Shown one piece after another: positions 1-7,985 of a stretch of 64,000 bases of DNA (position 1 is the stretch's first letter; each line of letters opens with the position of its first letter). Under the pieces are notes generated by a model that saw only the letters and a list, made by a program, of their open reading frames with translations, made no database searches and was not told where the DNA came from. The stretch lies in NCBI GenBank assembly GCA_036867785.1, contig CP145420.1, positions 1,178,001 through 1,242,000 of the forward strand, in the 5' to 3' direction. Made by a program: the position numbers and the translations under genes. This stretch comes from Plasmodiophora brassicae. Taxonomy: Eukaryota; Endomyxa: Phytomyxea; Phytomyxea; Plasmodiophorida.

Positions 1-718
1 GACTCTTGTCACTAAGGCGTAGTTCGGCACAGGTCTTGTTCGACACTCCCGCGATCTGCGCGGAGCCTTGCACGAAGACCTTGTATCGGACCCATTCCAA
101 GGCGTGCTTCATGATGCCCTTCAAGTCACCCTCCCGGTTGGTCTTATCGTCTTTCACCCATTGCCGCACATGGTCCCGTAATGGCCATGGCTGAAGTGTG
201 TCCACCAACAATCGGCCAAGTGCTCGGCGTCCACCGGTCGTGTCTCGTAGGTGAAGCCATCCGCGCTTCCACTGGATCTCCGTCATCCGATCCAAGATGG
301 ACTGCACTTGGTCCTTCAACGTAGGGAGGTTCACGTCCATCGACAGCTCCTTGGACATCTTGACTTCGATGTCCTGCGTCGTGAGCCCATGGCTGGCCGG
401 AAGACTCTTGATCTGGCCGTCGATCCACCCTTCGAGTTCCTCATCAGTCAGCATGTCGACGCTGCGAAGGAAAAGGTGGTTCAGTGCAATGGACGTCAGC
501 TGTGGCGTCGTGAAGCAGAAGCGGATTGCTTGCGGCTTGATCCTAGCTTCCTCAGGACGTTGTCCTTCGCGGTCAGTCACGACAGCACAGTAGCGATCAT
601 ACCGCTCCTTCAACTTCAGGATCGACGTAGAATCCAGCTTCGTCGCGTGCGGAAGAATGCTGAGGTTTGCCGAGCTCTTGAAACCGCCGACGTTCGCGCC
701 TTGCGACTGAGATGCCAT
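1..718 (-). CDS. Gag-like protein of an LTR-type retroelement, partial at the left edge
   Basis: On the minus strand a frame opens with ATG at 718-716 and stays open for about 239 codons to the window edge, so the protein is incomplete here. It is rich in charged and aliphatic residues, with short stretches such as LKLKERYDRY and QVQSILDRM, and has no CCHC knuckle in the visible part. Length, helical character and its position beside a Gypsy-type integrase suggest a Gag or capsid-like protein of a Ty3/Gypsy relative, but the similarity is by overall character and not by a diagnostic motif. It is transcribed away from the integrase at 1065. Codon use is less GC-biased than in the host genes. 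It could also be an unrelated element protein. Age cannot be judged from the visible part. Confidence 0.45.
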   Translation of the reverse strand, partial: MASQSQGANVGGFKSSANLSILPHATKLDSTSILKLKERYDRYCAVVTDREGQRPEEARIKPQAIRFCFTTPQLTSIALNHLFLRSVDMLTDEELEGWIDGQIKSLPASHGLTTQDIEVKMSKELSMDVNLPTLKDQVQSILDRMTEIQWKRGWLHLRDTTGGRRALGRLLVDTLQPWPLRDHVRQWVKDDKTNREGDLKGIMKHALEWVRYKVFVQGSAQIAGVSNKTCAELRLSDKS

Positions 719-1064
719 GACGTTGTAAACAGTTGCGACGCTCCGCCGCCCGTTAACGTGTAGCGTGTACGTGTGGTTGGACGTATACGTAGGGGTGGGA
801 CGTAGTGCGCACTGTAGTCCCGTGTCTGCAGACTCTTGACGGCACGTAATGACACAGAAACAGAATGACGTTTATCAATCGCATCGTCACGACGACGTCA
901 GCCTCGCCACGTCATCGTGCTAAATCGGGGCACGCAGTTTGTCTAAATATAGTCCAGGACCGTCAGGTCAAGTGGCAGCACGTTGATGTAGGGAACGAGA
1001 CGCTATAAATAGAGCCCCGCTCTACACTGGTCGCATCGCACTGTCATGTAGAGCAACGCGCATC
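719..1064. promoter_or_regulatory. Divergent spacer between gag-like and integrase genes, TATA box toward the integrase
   Basis: The 346 bases lie between two divergent starts. A TATA-like string (ctataaata) at 1003-1011 stands about 55 bases before the integrase ATG and is followed by agagccccgctctacac, which can fold as a small hairpin. A second AT-rich string at 943-949 (ctaaata) reads as a TATA-like element on the minus strand for the gag-like gene. I see no other coding signal here. Confidence 0.4.
976..1029 (+). repeat. Left arm of a promoter-like inverted repeat around the integrase
   Basis: This 54-base stretch, with core acgagacgct, a TATA string and agagccccgctctacactg, recurs in reverse orientation at 3423-3476 with only a few differences. 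Both copies point inward. Read as the terminal inverted repeats of a transposon they would enclose the integrase gene. Read as LTR promoter pieces they would mean two elements facing each other. Confidence 0.65.
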
Positions 1065-2678
1065 ATGCAGATGGACGATTTGCGAGTCACTCCTCGGCAA
1101 CATCCTGAATTCAGCTGGCCGACCGAAAAGGAGATCCGCGATTCGCAACGCTTTCTGTCACGAGAGGAGAAGATCGAGGACGGGGTATACTTCGATGAAG
1201 CTGATCGTCTGTGGAAGAACGAGAGCAAAGCCGTTCTTATTCCTTGTCATCAAGACTGCAAGAGTCTACGCCTTCGAATCCTGGTCATTGGCCATTGCGC
1301 AAGAGCTGGTCATCGTGCGTCGGAAGTAACCAAGCAGATGATCACGGAGCGCTTCTTCTGGACCAAGATCAATCAGGACATTGAAGCGATGTGTCAGCAA
1401 TGCCTGCATTGCATCACGACACGCGGTGGTAAGAAAGTTCCTCGGCCGCTCGGTGAAGCATTACACGGTCACCAGCCGTTCGACGTACTCACGATGGACT
1501 ATCTCTATGTGGAGCCTGTCAGGGGCGCGGACCACAAGTACAAGTATATCCTGCTCTTGAAGGACGACTTCAGTGGTTATGTTCGTCTGATTCCATCAGC
1601 TGAAGCGACAAGTCGTGTTGCTGCGGAAGCTCTGAATCAGTGGATAGCCGATTTCGCGACGCCCGAGTACCTGGTCACGGACGGTGGTTCACACTTCACT
1701 GCAGAAGTCATGGAGGAGCTTACCCGGCTACGAGGTGTTCAGCATCACATCACAACGGCATATTGTCCGTGGGCTAACGGCACGGTGGAACGCGCGAACG
1801 GCACGGTGCTCAACGTCATGCGATCAGTCCTGAACGAGGCCCAGATTGGCACGCACAACTGGCCGTACTTATGTCCTGTTGTTCAGCATGTCATCAACCA
1901 CACACCAAGTCGACGACTCAACGGCTACGCGCCATTCACGGTTATCACGGGACGTTCACCGGAAAGCCCGCTTGACCAGATCTGGGACCCAGTAGAAAGA
2001 CAGTGTCGACGAGTACCACCGGAGGGATTCGCCAAATACGTGCAGATGTTGCAAGAGACCCTCGACGAGATCCACAAGGCCGTCGATGAAGCGAAGGCAC
2101 AGCGACATGCTGCCAATGTTGAGCAACGACGACGACGACTCAAGAGTAGTCCCTACGCATCGTTCATCGTTGGCGACTACGTGCTCAATGCCAAGCCGGT
2201 ACCAGGTCCTGCGCAGAAGCTGATAGCGCAGTGGCGGGGACCGTATCGAGTTGTCAAGCAAATCAACGAGCAAGTGTATGAGTTGGAGAACCCACTATCT
2301 GAACGACGCTTAAACGCACATACGCAACGAATTCGACGATATGCAGACGCTGACTTGAACATGACCGTCGATTTGAAGCGCCACCTTCAACACACTGACC
2401 AGCATTTGATTGTGGACGACCTATTGGATTGTCGTATCGATCGAGACACGCAAGAACTGCAAATCAAGGTATCGTGGTCTGGGTTTGATCTTGAGGAGGC
2501 GACGTGGGAACCTGCACATATCATCTATGAGGACGTCCACGAGTTAGTGCACCAGCTCATAAGACGTCTGGGAGACAATCATCCACAAGCGGAAGCTCTA
2601 CGTCGTTTCGCCCCAGCACCAAAGCGAGCGAGTAACGCGCAACGCCAGACAAAGCGGAAGCAGCGACGACGGCATTAG
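1065..2678 (+). CDS. Ty3/Gypsy-type integrase with C-terminal chromodomain
   Basis: The 537-residue frame looks whole. The N-terminal zinc-binding HHCC unit shows as GHCARAGH followed by CQQCLHC (about residues 75-120). The DDE catalytic core follows: D in TMDYLY, D in VTDGGSHF and E in GTVERANG, with exactly 35 residues between the last two, as in retroviral-type integrases. After a basic linker comes a GPY/F-like region, then a chromodomain at about residues 440-490 (VSWSGFDLEEATWEP), which in chromoviruses directs integration to marked chromatin. The tail is very basic. No reverse transcriptase, protease or RNase H precedes it; the gene has its own TATA box and ATG. It is therefore either the separated integrase of a chromovirus-like element or the transposase of a Ginger-like DNA transposon, a class known to use Gypsy-type integrases. 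Confidence 0.85.
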   Translation: MQMDDLRVTPRQHPEFSWPTEKEIRDSQRFLSREEKIEDGVYFDEADRLWKNESKAVLIPCHQDCKSLRLRILVIGHCARAGHRASEVTKQMITERFFWTKINQDIEAMCQQCLHCITTRGGKKVPRPLGEALHGHQPFDVLTMDYLYVEPVRGADHKYKYILLLKDDFSGYVRLIPSAEATSRVAAEALNQWIADFATPEYLVTDGGSHFTAEVMEELTRLRGVQHHITTAYCPWANGTVERANGTVLNVMRSVLNEAQIGTHNWPYLCPVVQHVINHTPSRRLNGYAPFTVITGRSPESPLDQIWDPVERQCRRVPPEGFAKYVQMLQETLDEIHKAVDEAKAQRHAANVEQRRRRLKSSPYASFIVGDYVLNAKPVPGPAQKLIAQWRGPYRVVKQINEQVYELENPLSERRLNAHTQRIRRYADADLNMTVDLKRHLQHTDQHLIVDDLLDCRIDRDTQELQIKVSWSGFDLEEATWEPAHIIYEDVHELVHQLIRRLGDNHPQAEALRRFAPAPKRASNAQRQTKRKQRRRH

Positions 2679-3422
2679 GTATGAATGACAATGCCTGTGC
2701 AGTGTTTACGGTTTGTGGTTGTACAGGAGTCAACCGTCAAACACGCTTATTCAGTACCGTCGGGACCGGAAGGACGACGCAACCGTATCGGTTCTGCACT
2801 GGACGATACGAGGATGATCATGATCATGGTCCTCAATCATTGTGGGCCCGGTTCTCAAATCATTGGGACCATTGCAACTGGTTTGCATGCAAGTCATGGA
2901 ATCAGTCAACCTGGTTGTTATGCGATCATGCAACCACGGTTTATGGCGCTCCTCTGAGAGGCCATCACGTTATTCGATGGGTAGTCACACAGGTGGCCTC
3001 ATCAATATCGTTATGTCACGGGACATTCGGCAGCATCCGTTAAGTCACTCGTCACCGCAGATTTGACTCTGGTCAGGGCGTTCTGACTATCGAGACTCTG
3101 TTGCGCTGGGGGTCCACGCATCTGTGTCGGCCGCTGAGCTAGGTGAATGATACTTTTCGGGTGTATATGGACCGGGCTCCACCCATCTGGGTCGAGCGCC
3201 CCATCGCCGATGTCTTCGTCAGTTCATGTATCTCCATCTCGGCTGGCTGTGGCAAGGGTGTCCGTAAATGGATTTTCCACCGATTTTTCCCATGGGGTTA
3301 CAAGGTGGTTTTTTAGTGAGTATTGGGTGATTCCGAGTCTCACACTACCCTTCGCCGTCTTCTCTATCTTCGCCGGGCACGATGATGATGTTGCTGGTTC
3401 CGGGCACGAGTTCGGAGAAAGG

Positions 3423-3476
3423 CAGTGTAGAGCGGGGCTCTATATTTAGCGTCTCGTGCCCGACCTCAAGGTGCTG
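3423..3476 (-). repeat. Right arm of the promoter-like inverted repeat
   Basis: Reverse-complement partner of 976-1029, including the TATA-like string and the gagccccgctctacac motif. Together the arms enclose about 2.4 kb with the integrase gene and about 740 bases of 3' sequence in which I see no further gene. Confidence 0.65.
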
Positions 3477-3517
3477 CTGTCCTGAGGAGGGGGTCCTGCT
3501 GTCCTGAGGAAAGGGGG
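3475..3517 (+). repeat. Two tandem 22-base repeats
   Basis: The string tgctgtcctgagga occurs at 3475 and again at 3497, each followed by a run of G. It begins immediately beside the right inverted-repeat arm and may be an end structure of the element or a small slippage product. Confidence 0.6.
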
Positions 3518-3778
3518 CCTGCACGGATTTGGCTCCACTGTGATGGCAGGGCCGACACCGTGGATGGGATGGATGATAAAGCTCATTGGGATATTGGCTC
3601 GAGACTGACTACACCATTAACTATAGCTCATAGATTGCGCGGGTTCCGCGGTGGGGACAATCGTGGTCTAAAGCCCGCTTATTGCGTAAATTCTGTGCGT
3701 AACTCATAGATATAGGCCCCGCGTTGGAGATGCTCTAAGGATGTAATATCATCGATTCACCAGCTTGTTGACGACAAG
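3518..3778. other. Non-coding spacer
   Basis: No gene is seen. The phrase ctcatagat occurs twice, at about 3629 and 3705. The stretch ending near 3738 (ccccgcgttggagatgctctaa) resembles the GAGCATCTCCAA-type end seen in some PIF/Harbinger elements, but I find no matching second end. Confidence 0.3.
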
Positions 3779-4387
3779 ATGATGGATCCACTGCGAGCGA
3801 AATACATGATCAATCCGACGCAGTTGGCGGTGACATTGGCAAGTCGCGGCCAGTGCCAACTCAACAACGAGATCGCATCGACGAAGCATATGCTCGATAA
3901 GGTTGCTAAGGTGATCGCGGATCGCATATGCCATTCGCGACACGAACTTAAGCAGAAGGTCGTCGGGTCTATGAAGAAGAATCATGGCGACGCTCACAAT
4001 CTTCCCCTGAAGGAATTCGCTCTACATGCGTTCCCGCCGTCTCCAGAAACTCCAGAATCGCCAAGCGACGTGAATGACTCTAAGATTGAGCGGGATGCCC
4101 TGTTACGGGCTCACCGTAACAAACGGACAGGCTTCTGGCAGGCGATCGACAAGGTGTTTGACAACTTGGATGATCTGCGGAGCAGCGGTCGCGAAGACGA
4201 GGCCGACGCAATCATTTGGGATTACGTCGAGGACGATAAGGAAAAGTTCGACAAAAGTGTCAATGACGATCAATACGAAGGTGACGACGCACAGGTTGAG
4301 GGGAACGAAGAACCCGTCCCTGAAGGAGACGAGGGGAATAACGAGCGTGTTCCTGGTGCAGACATGGACCCTGAAGACTCTGGCTGA
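3779..4387 (+). CDS. Hypothetical acidic protein
   Basis: A 202-residue frame with ATG at 3779 (a second ATG follows immediately). I do not recognise the family. The N-terminal 70 residues look helical and basic. The middle has a Pro/Ser stretch (PPSPETPESPS), then a helical segment near TGFWQAIDKVFDNLDDL. The last 50 residues are strongly acidic (Asp/Glu/Asn-rich). There is no signal peptide, membrane segment or zinc motif. It lies between two mobile elements and shares their lower GC codon use, so it may belong to a transposon rather than to the host. No intron is evident. It may be a real small nuclear-type protein or an element accessory protein; there is no evidence of expression. Confidence 0.4.
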   Translation: MMDPLRAKYMINPTQLAVTLASRGQCQLNNEIASTKHMLDKVAKVIADRICHSRHELKQKVVGSMKKNHGDAHNLPLKEFALHAFPPSPETPESPSDVNDSKIERDALLRAHRNKRTGFWQAIDKVFDNLDDLRSSGREDEADAIIWDYVEDDKEKFDKSVNDDQYEGDDAQVEGNEEPVPEGDEGNNERVPGADMDPEDSG

Positions 4388-4423
4388 CCGCATCACAACC
4401 AACATCACGACTTCCGTTACGAA

Positions 4424-4633
4424 TACAAAATTACGATCGCCATTCATGCATGTGGACGCGTCGGTCCAACGCCCGCGCCTGGCCGCTGACGAAAGCTGAC
4501 AAACGTAGAAAAGAGGAGAGAGAAACCTATGATAGCGTGGTCGAAGGGATGCCCCCAACGACCTTAATGGGCATTTGCTATACATCCATTCAATAAATAC
4601 AAAATCGCAGTCACCCATTCGATGTGGACGCGA
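4424..4633 (+). repeat. Imperfect direct repeat, two copies about 175 bases apart
   Basis: A stretch of about 36 bases (acaaaat...cattc...gatgtggacgcg) occurs at about 4424-4460 and again at about 4599-4633 with several differences. It lies just upstream of the LINE remnant. No gene is seen from 4388 to 4850. Confidence 0.5.
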
Positions 4634-4849
4634 ACTGATTGCCGTGGGTCGTGGCCATGCTTCACGACCGAGGACCTCCTACGGAGTCTCCTTGAAAGGC
4701 CTCCTCAGGAGGTCCGCTGTTAAAATGTTCTACACGAGCTCGGCGTCAACCTTTGAAAGAGTATTTTGCACACTACTCCGTGGGAGACTCCAGCCGCAGT
4801 CTCCACCAGAGGTCCGAGACGTGAAACCTCCCACGGAGCCTCCGTAGGA

Positions 4850-5866
4850 ATGTTCCCCGCCAAAAACCTCAGGAGAATCTCAACTTTTGGCCGTGTACTC
4901 TGGGCAATTTACGTCTACGATGCACCTCTCGACGAAAACTCTAGCAACATATACGTAGATGACATCGCCTCTTGGGCCACTGGGAGAACGAAGAAACAAG
5001 TGAAGCGCACCCTACACAAAAAGAACGCGGCACTAATGAAATGGTGCGATGCCAACCATATTAAAATCAACTGGGACAAGACGGTAATATTATTCAACGA
5101 GTACAACCCGGACGACGCTCTTAAAACAAACAAAACCAGTATAAGGACAGCACCGGAGGTCCTAGGAATCACACTAAGGGCTAATGAGGAAAACAAACAC
5201 GGTATGATGATGATCGACATTAATGGTGTAGCGGCCAGCATAACACAAAGAAGCAAAGTAGCCAGGTCGCTGCTAAAATACAACTTCCCAATTAAAATAT
5301 ACTGTACCACCAAATATGCAAAGGATTCATCGGGCAAACTAAATTACTACATGCCGATACTTGGGGCAGAAACAGGTAAAGAAATGAAAAGTGCCATCAA
5401 GCCCCTAGAAACAGCTTATAACGAGTATATGAGGACATACTCAGGAGCGTTCAGACCCACACCAATTCCCCTTCTACACGCAATGACTGGATTTCCGCTA
5501 TTACGAGACGCGATATGCACAAGCGCTACCATGACAGTCCTGTCAGCAATTGCCAATGACACCCTGCTAGGTAGAGAATACAGCACTTGGGACGGTGAGG
5601 GTGATGGATGGAGCCGAATAGTGGGGAAGACCCTCAACGAGGACATGCCCAGAACGTACACTGAGGTACATCCAAAAGTAAAGCTAAGTGAACAGACGCT
5701 GGAAACACTCTATCAGGTGCAATGCCACACGAGTTCTAGAGCAGAAGCGATCGAAAAACACCTCACAGACGAGCTACTACCCCAAGAATCACCTAAGCCT
5801 GACCCCTGGGGAAAACGCAGGAGCAGCTGCGCTCGTCATAGACAACAGGGAGTACCCGCCCACTGA
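4850..5866 (+). pseudogene. LINE reverse transcriptase, C-terminal half
   Basis: The frame begins within the palm domain and carries the catalytic YVDDIA box at about 4951-4968, followed by a thumb-type segment (VKRTLHKKNAALMKW...KINWDKT), as in non-LTR reverse transcriptases. The next 200 residues match the connecting region between RT and RNase H. Fingers and the N-terminal palm are missing. The following domain continues in another frame, so at least one indel has struck near 5800. No host function is implied. Confidence 0.8.
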
Positions 5867-7213
5867 AACAGTGAGAGAAACCGCTTTAAACCCGGTCATC
5901 GTTCGTTCCAGCTACGAAACAGAACTCATTGCATTAGGGTGCGGACGGGACGTTGCTATCGATGAGAACTTCAACGACACCAAAGTACACATCTTCTCGG
6001 ACTCCTGATCGTGGATCAAACAGCTGCAAGCGCTCCCAACAAGGCCAAAAAGGGTGCACGACGAGGTCGCAGCTAATGCTGACAAGCTGGCCAACCTAAT
6101 AGAGAATAACAACGAGGTACACGTACACTTCATCCCAGCCACGTCCCAAAACCAGACGAAGAAAATACGGACACAAGTTCACAGAAGACCGAATGCTCAG
6201 AGTCGTATGTAAACACGTACACTGACAGGAAAACCCCAACCAGGCGAACAGGTATCAGAAACGGTCAAGAACAATACCCAGGTAAAGACAGTAGCAGTGA
6301 CGGCTCAGACACTGACCAATCCTCGACTCGAGACGACGAAAACCCGCCAATCCACCCCAGATCGCAGATGGAGAACCAAACACATGCAGACAAAAGCAAA
6401 GCCAGTGACGGCACGAACCACACGGGCCAAAGGGCAGAAGAAGAGGACAACTCAAACACATCGCACGACTCACTACCTACGCGAAATGCGTCATTGACTG
6501 AGGAAAGCAGCGAGGATGACTCGGTGACAGACTCGGAGAGCAGAAAAAGGATCAAATACCTGGAAATAGGTCATAATGAGGAGATTGACAAGCTTGCCAA
6601 GCGAGCAGCAAAGAAAGGAAAATGTGGGGTAAACCACACACCATTCCTGTCCTCCTACAAACTCAATTTAAGACGACTAGCAGCCGAGCGGCTAGAGGAC
6701 TACCTAAAAAATAACATCAAAGACAGCAAGTGGGACGACTACCCGAAACGAAAACGATACATAGACGACGCATGGGACATCGCGTTCAACAGCAGAAAGC
6801 TACATACGCACCCACTTCTCAACAGAGCACGATCCGGGCACAGTGCAGAGCGTAAACACCTACACAATATTGACAAAAGAATGTCCGGAGAATCAGACCA
6901 ATGCAGGCACTGCAACAGTGCTGAAGAGACTATCGAACACCAACTGGTACATGCACTGCACCGCACTACGCCTCAAACTACAACACGAGCGCGAAACATA
7001 CGAACGATTATGGAAAAACTCCTTCACAGAAGCTCTATGGAAGTACGAAGACGAAATGACAAGAATACTCAAATCCGAAAAATCCAAACGATGCATATTC
7101 ATCTAATGACAAAGGAACAGGCCGAGGGCAGAAGAACAGCACAAGGTGCAGAAGCGCTGCGCACCGCCAATGCAACCCCGCCTTTGTCCTGTGGGTGCCC
7201 GACAGCCCAGTAA
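5805..7213 (+). pseudogene. LINE RNase H and C-terminal zinc knuckle, interrupted
   Basis: RNase H begins near 5805 (GAAALVID), keeps the glutamate of SSYETELIAL and the aspartate of HIFSDS, and has an in-frame stop at 6006-6008. The motif resumes as IGHNEEIDKLAKRA near 6565 in a different frame. Between HFIP (about 6130) and this motif lies about 400 bases coding a Ser/Thr/Asp-rich stretch that RNase H domains lack. Downstream is the zinc knuckle CRHCNSAEETIEHQLVH (about 6905-6955), typical of the C-terminus of I/R1-like LINEs. The gene is a relic with at least one stop and two frame changes. Confidence 0.75.
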
Positions 7214-7504
7214 GTGTCGTTTAGGACTGATCATAGGGGGTCTGGGCGCCTGTAAAAAGGTGACCACCTCCACAGGGGGGTGGATGTCGTCAGTAGTGTA
7301 GGCCGGTCAACCGAAGTGAGGAAGACCAATCACCTGCGAACCTTGGAGGGCTCGATGAGCCCTTAGACTCGCCCCGGAGCCGCCACCCTGCAAGACCCCA
7401 GCACAGAGGTGACAGGCCGGCTCTGCCAGGTCGGGGAAAGTGAGCGTTCTGCGAACTTCCCTACGGTCCTCGGATCCGAGAACGAGGCGCCTGCGTTAAA
7501 AGCG

Positions 7505-7540
7505 CGAAACACAAATAAACTTAACTTCAACTTAACTTGG
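7505..7540 (+). terminator. LINE 3' end with AATAAA and short A-rich tail repeats
   Basis: AATAAA lies at 7514-7519 and is followed by repeated cttaactt units instead of a plain poly(A). Such short tandem 3' tails mark the end of I-type LINEs. About 290 bases of 3' non-coding sequence precede it. Confidence 0.55.
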
Positions 7541-7985
7541 AACGCTCGACGACCATCGCTCGAACTCGTCGGGTACGGCCACAACCGCTCGCTCGGAGCA
7601 ATCATTGCAAACGACCTGGCCGAATGACCAGGCATATATTGGGCGGTTAATTGCAGTACATGACTTGTGATCGAGCAGTCTCGGCCTGCCTCCTCATGTA
7701 TAGACCGTCGTCGACTGCACTGTGATGAGTGGGGAGGATACTCTATCATTCGGAGTATGAATATTCGCATGGATTATCACGGCGTGCATGCCCGTGCCGA
7801 CGTCGGCGTCCAGCCCCGGCCGCGGTACGTACAACGCGGACGAAGTGCGGGGTGGAGGGCCGCGGTCCGGCCGCCTTCCTCCGGTTGCCAAACGCGGCGC
7901 CCTGCCTCTGGTAGTGGGCGGGTGGCGCGCGGCCGACAATCACCAGTACCGGCTACGGTGCACGTATTACTGATTGGCGCCCGTC
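7541..7985. other. Spacer between LINE and two-pore channel gene
   Basis: The GC content rises sharply within this stretch. Several frames are open because stops are rare at this composition, but none resembles a protein. It should contain the promoter and 5' untranslated region of the channel gene, and might hold a small first exon. Confidence 0.4.

Larger units (their letters stand above)
4850..7540 (+). mobile_element. 5'-truncated LINE with RNase H (I/R1/Jockey-like group)
   Basis: The element retains the C-terminal half of reverse transcriptase, an RNase H domain, a CxxC...H zinc knuckle and a 3' non-coding end. RNase H in a non-LTR element points to the I superclade. It lacks the endonuclease, the first ORF and the first half of the RT, so it is a dead 5' truncation of the usual kind. 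Codon use is AT-leaning compared with the GC-rich host genes on its right. The 5' junction is not sharp; I place it near 4850, after a stretch of repeated cctcc/ggagg motifs. Confidence 0.8.

Noticed and set aside
251-763. Plus-strand open frames of 98-170 codons at the left edge
   Set aside because: They overlap the minus-strand gag-like frame, which has the more protein-like composition and runs to the edge.
3700-3740. PIF/Harbinger-like end (ttggagatgctctaa)
   Set aside because: No partner inverted end or transposase was found nearby.
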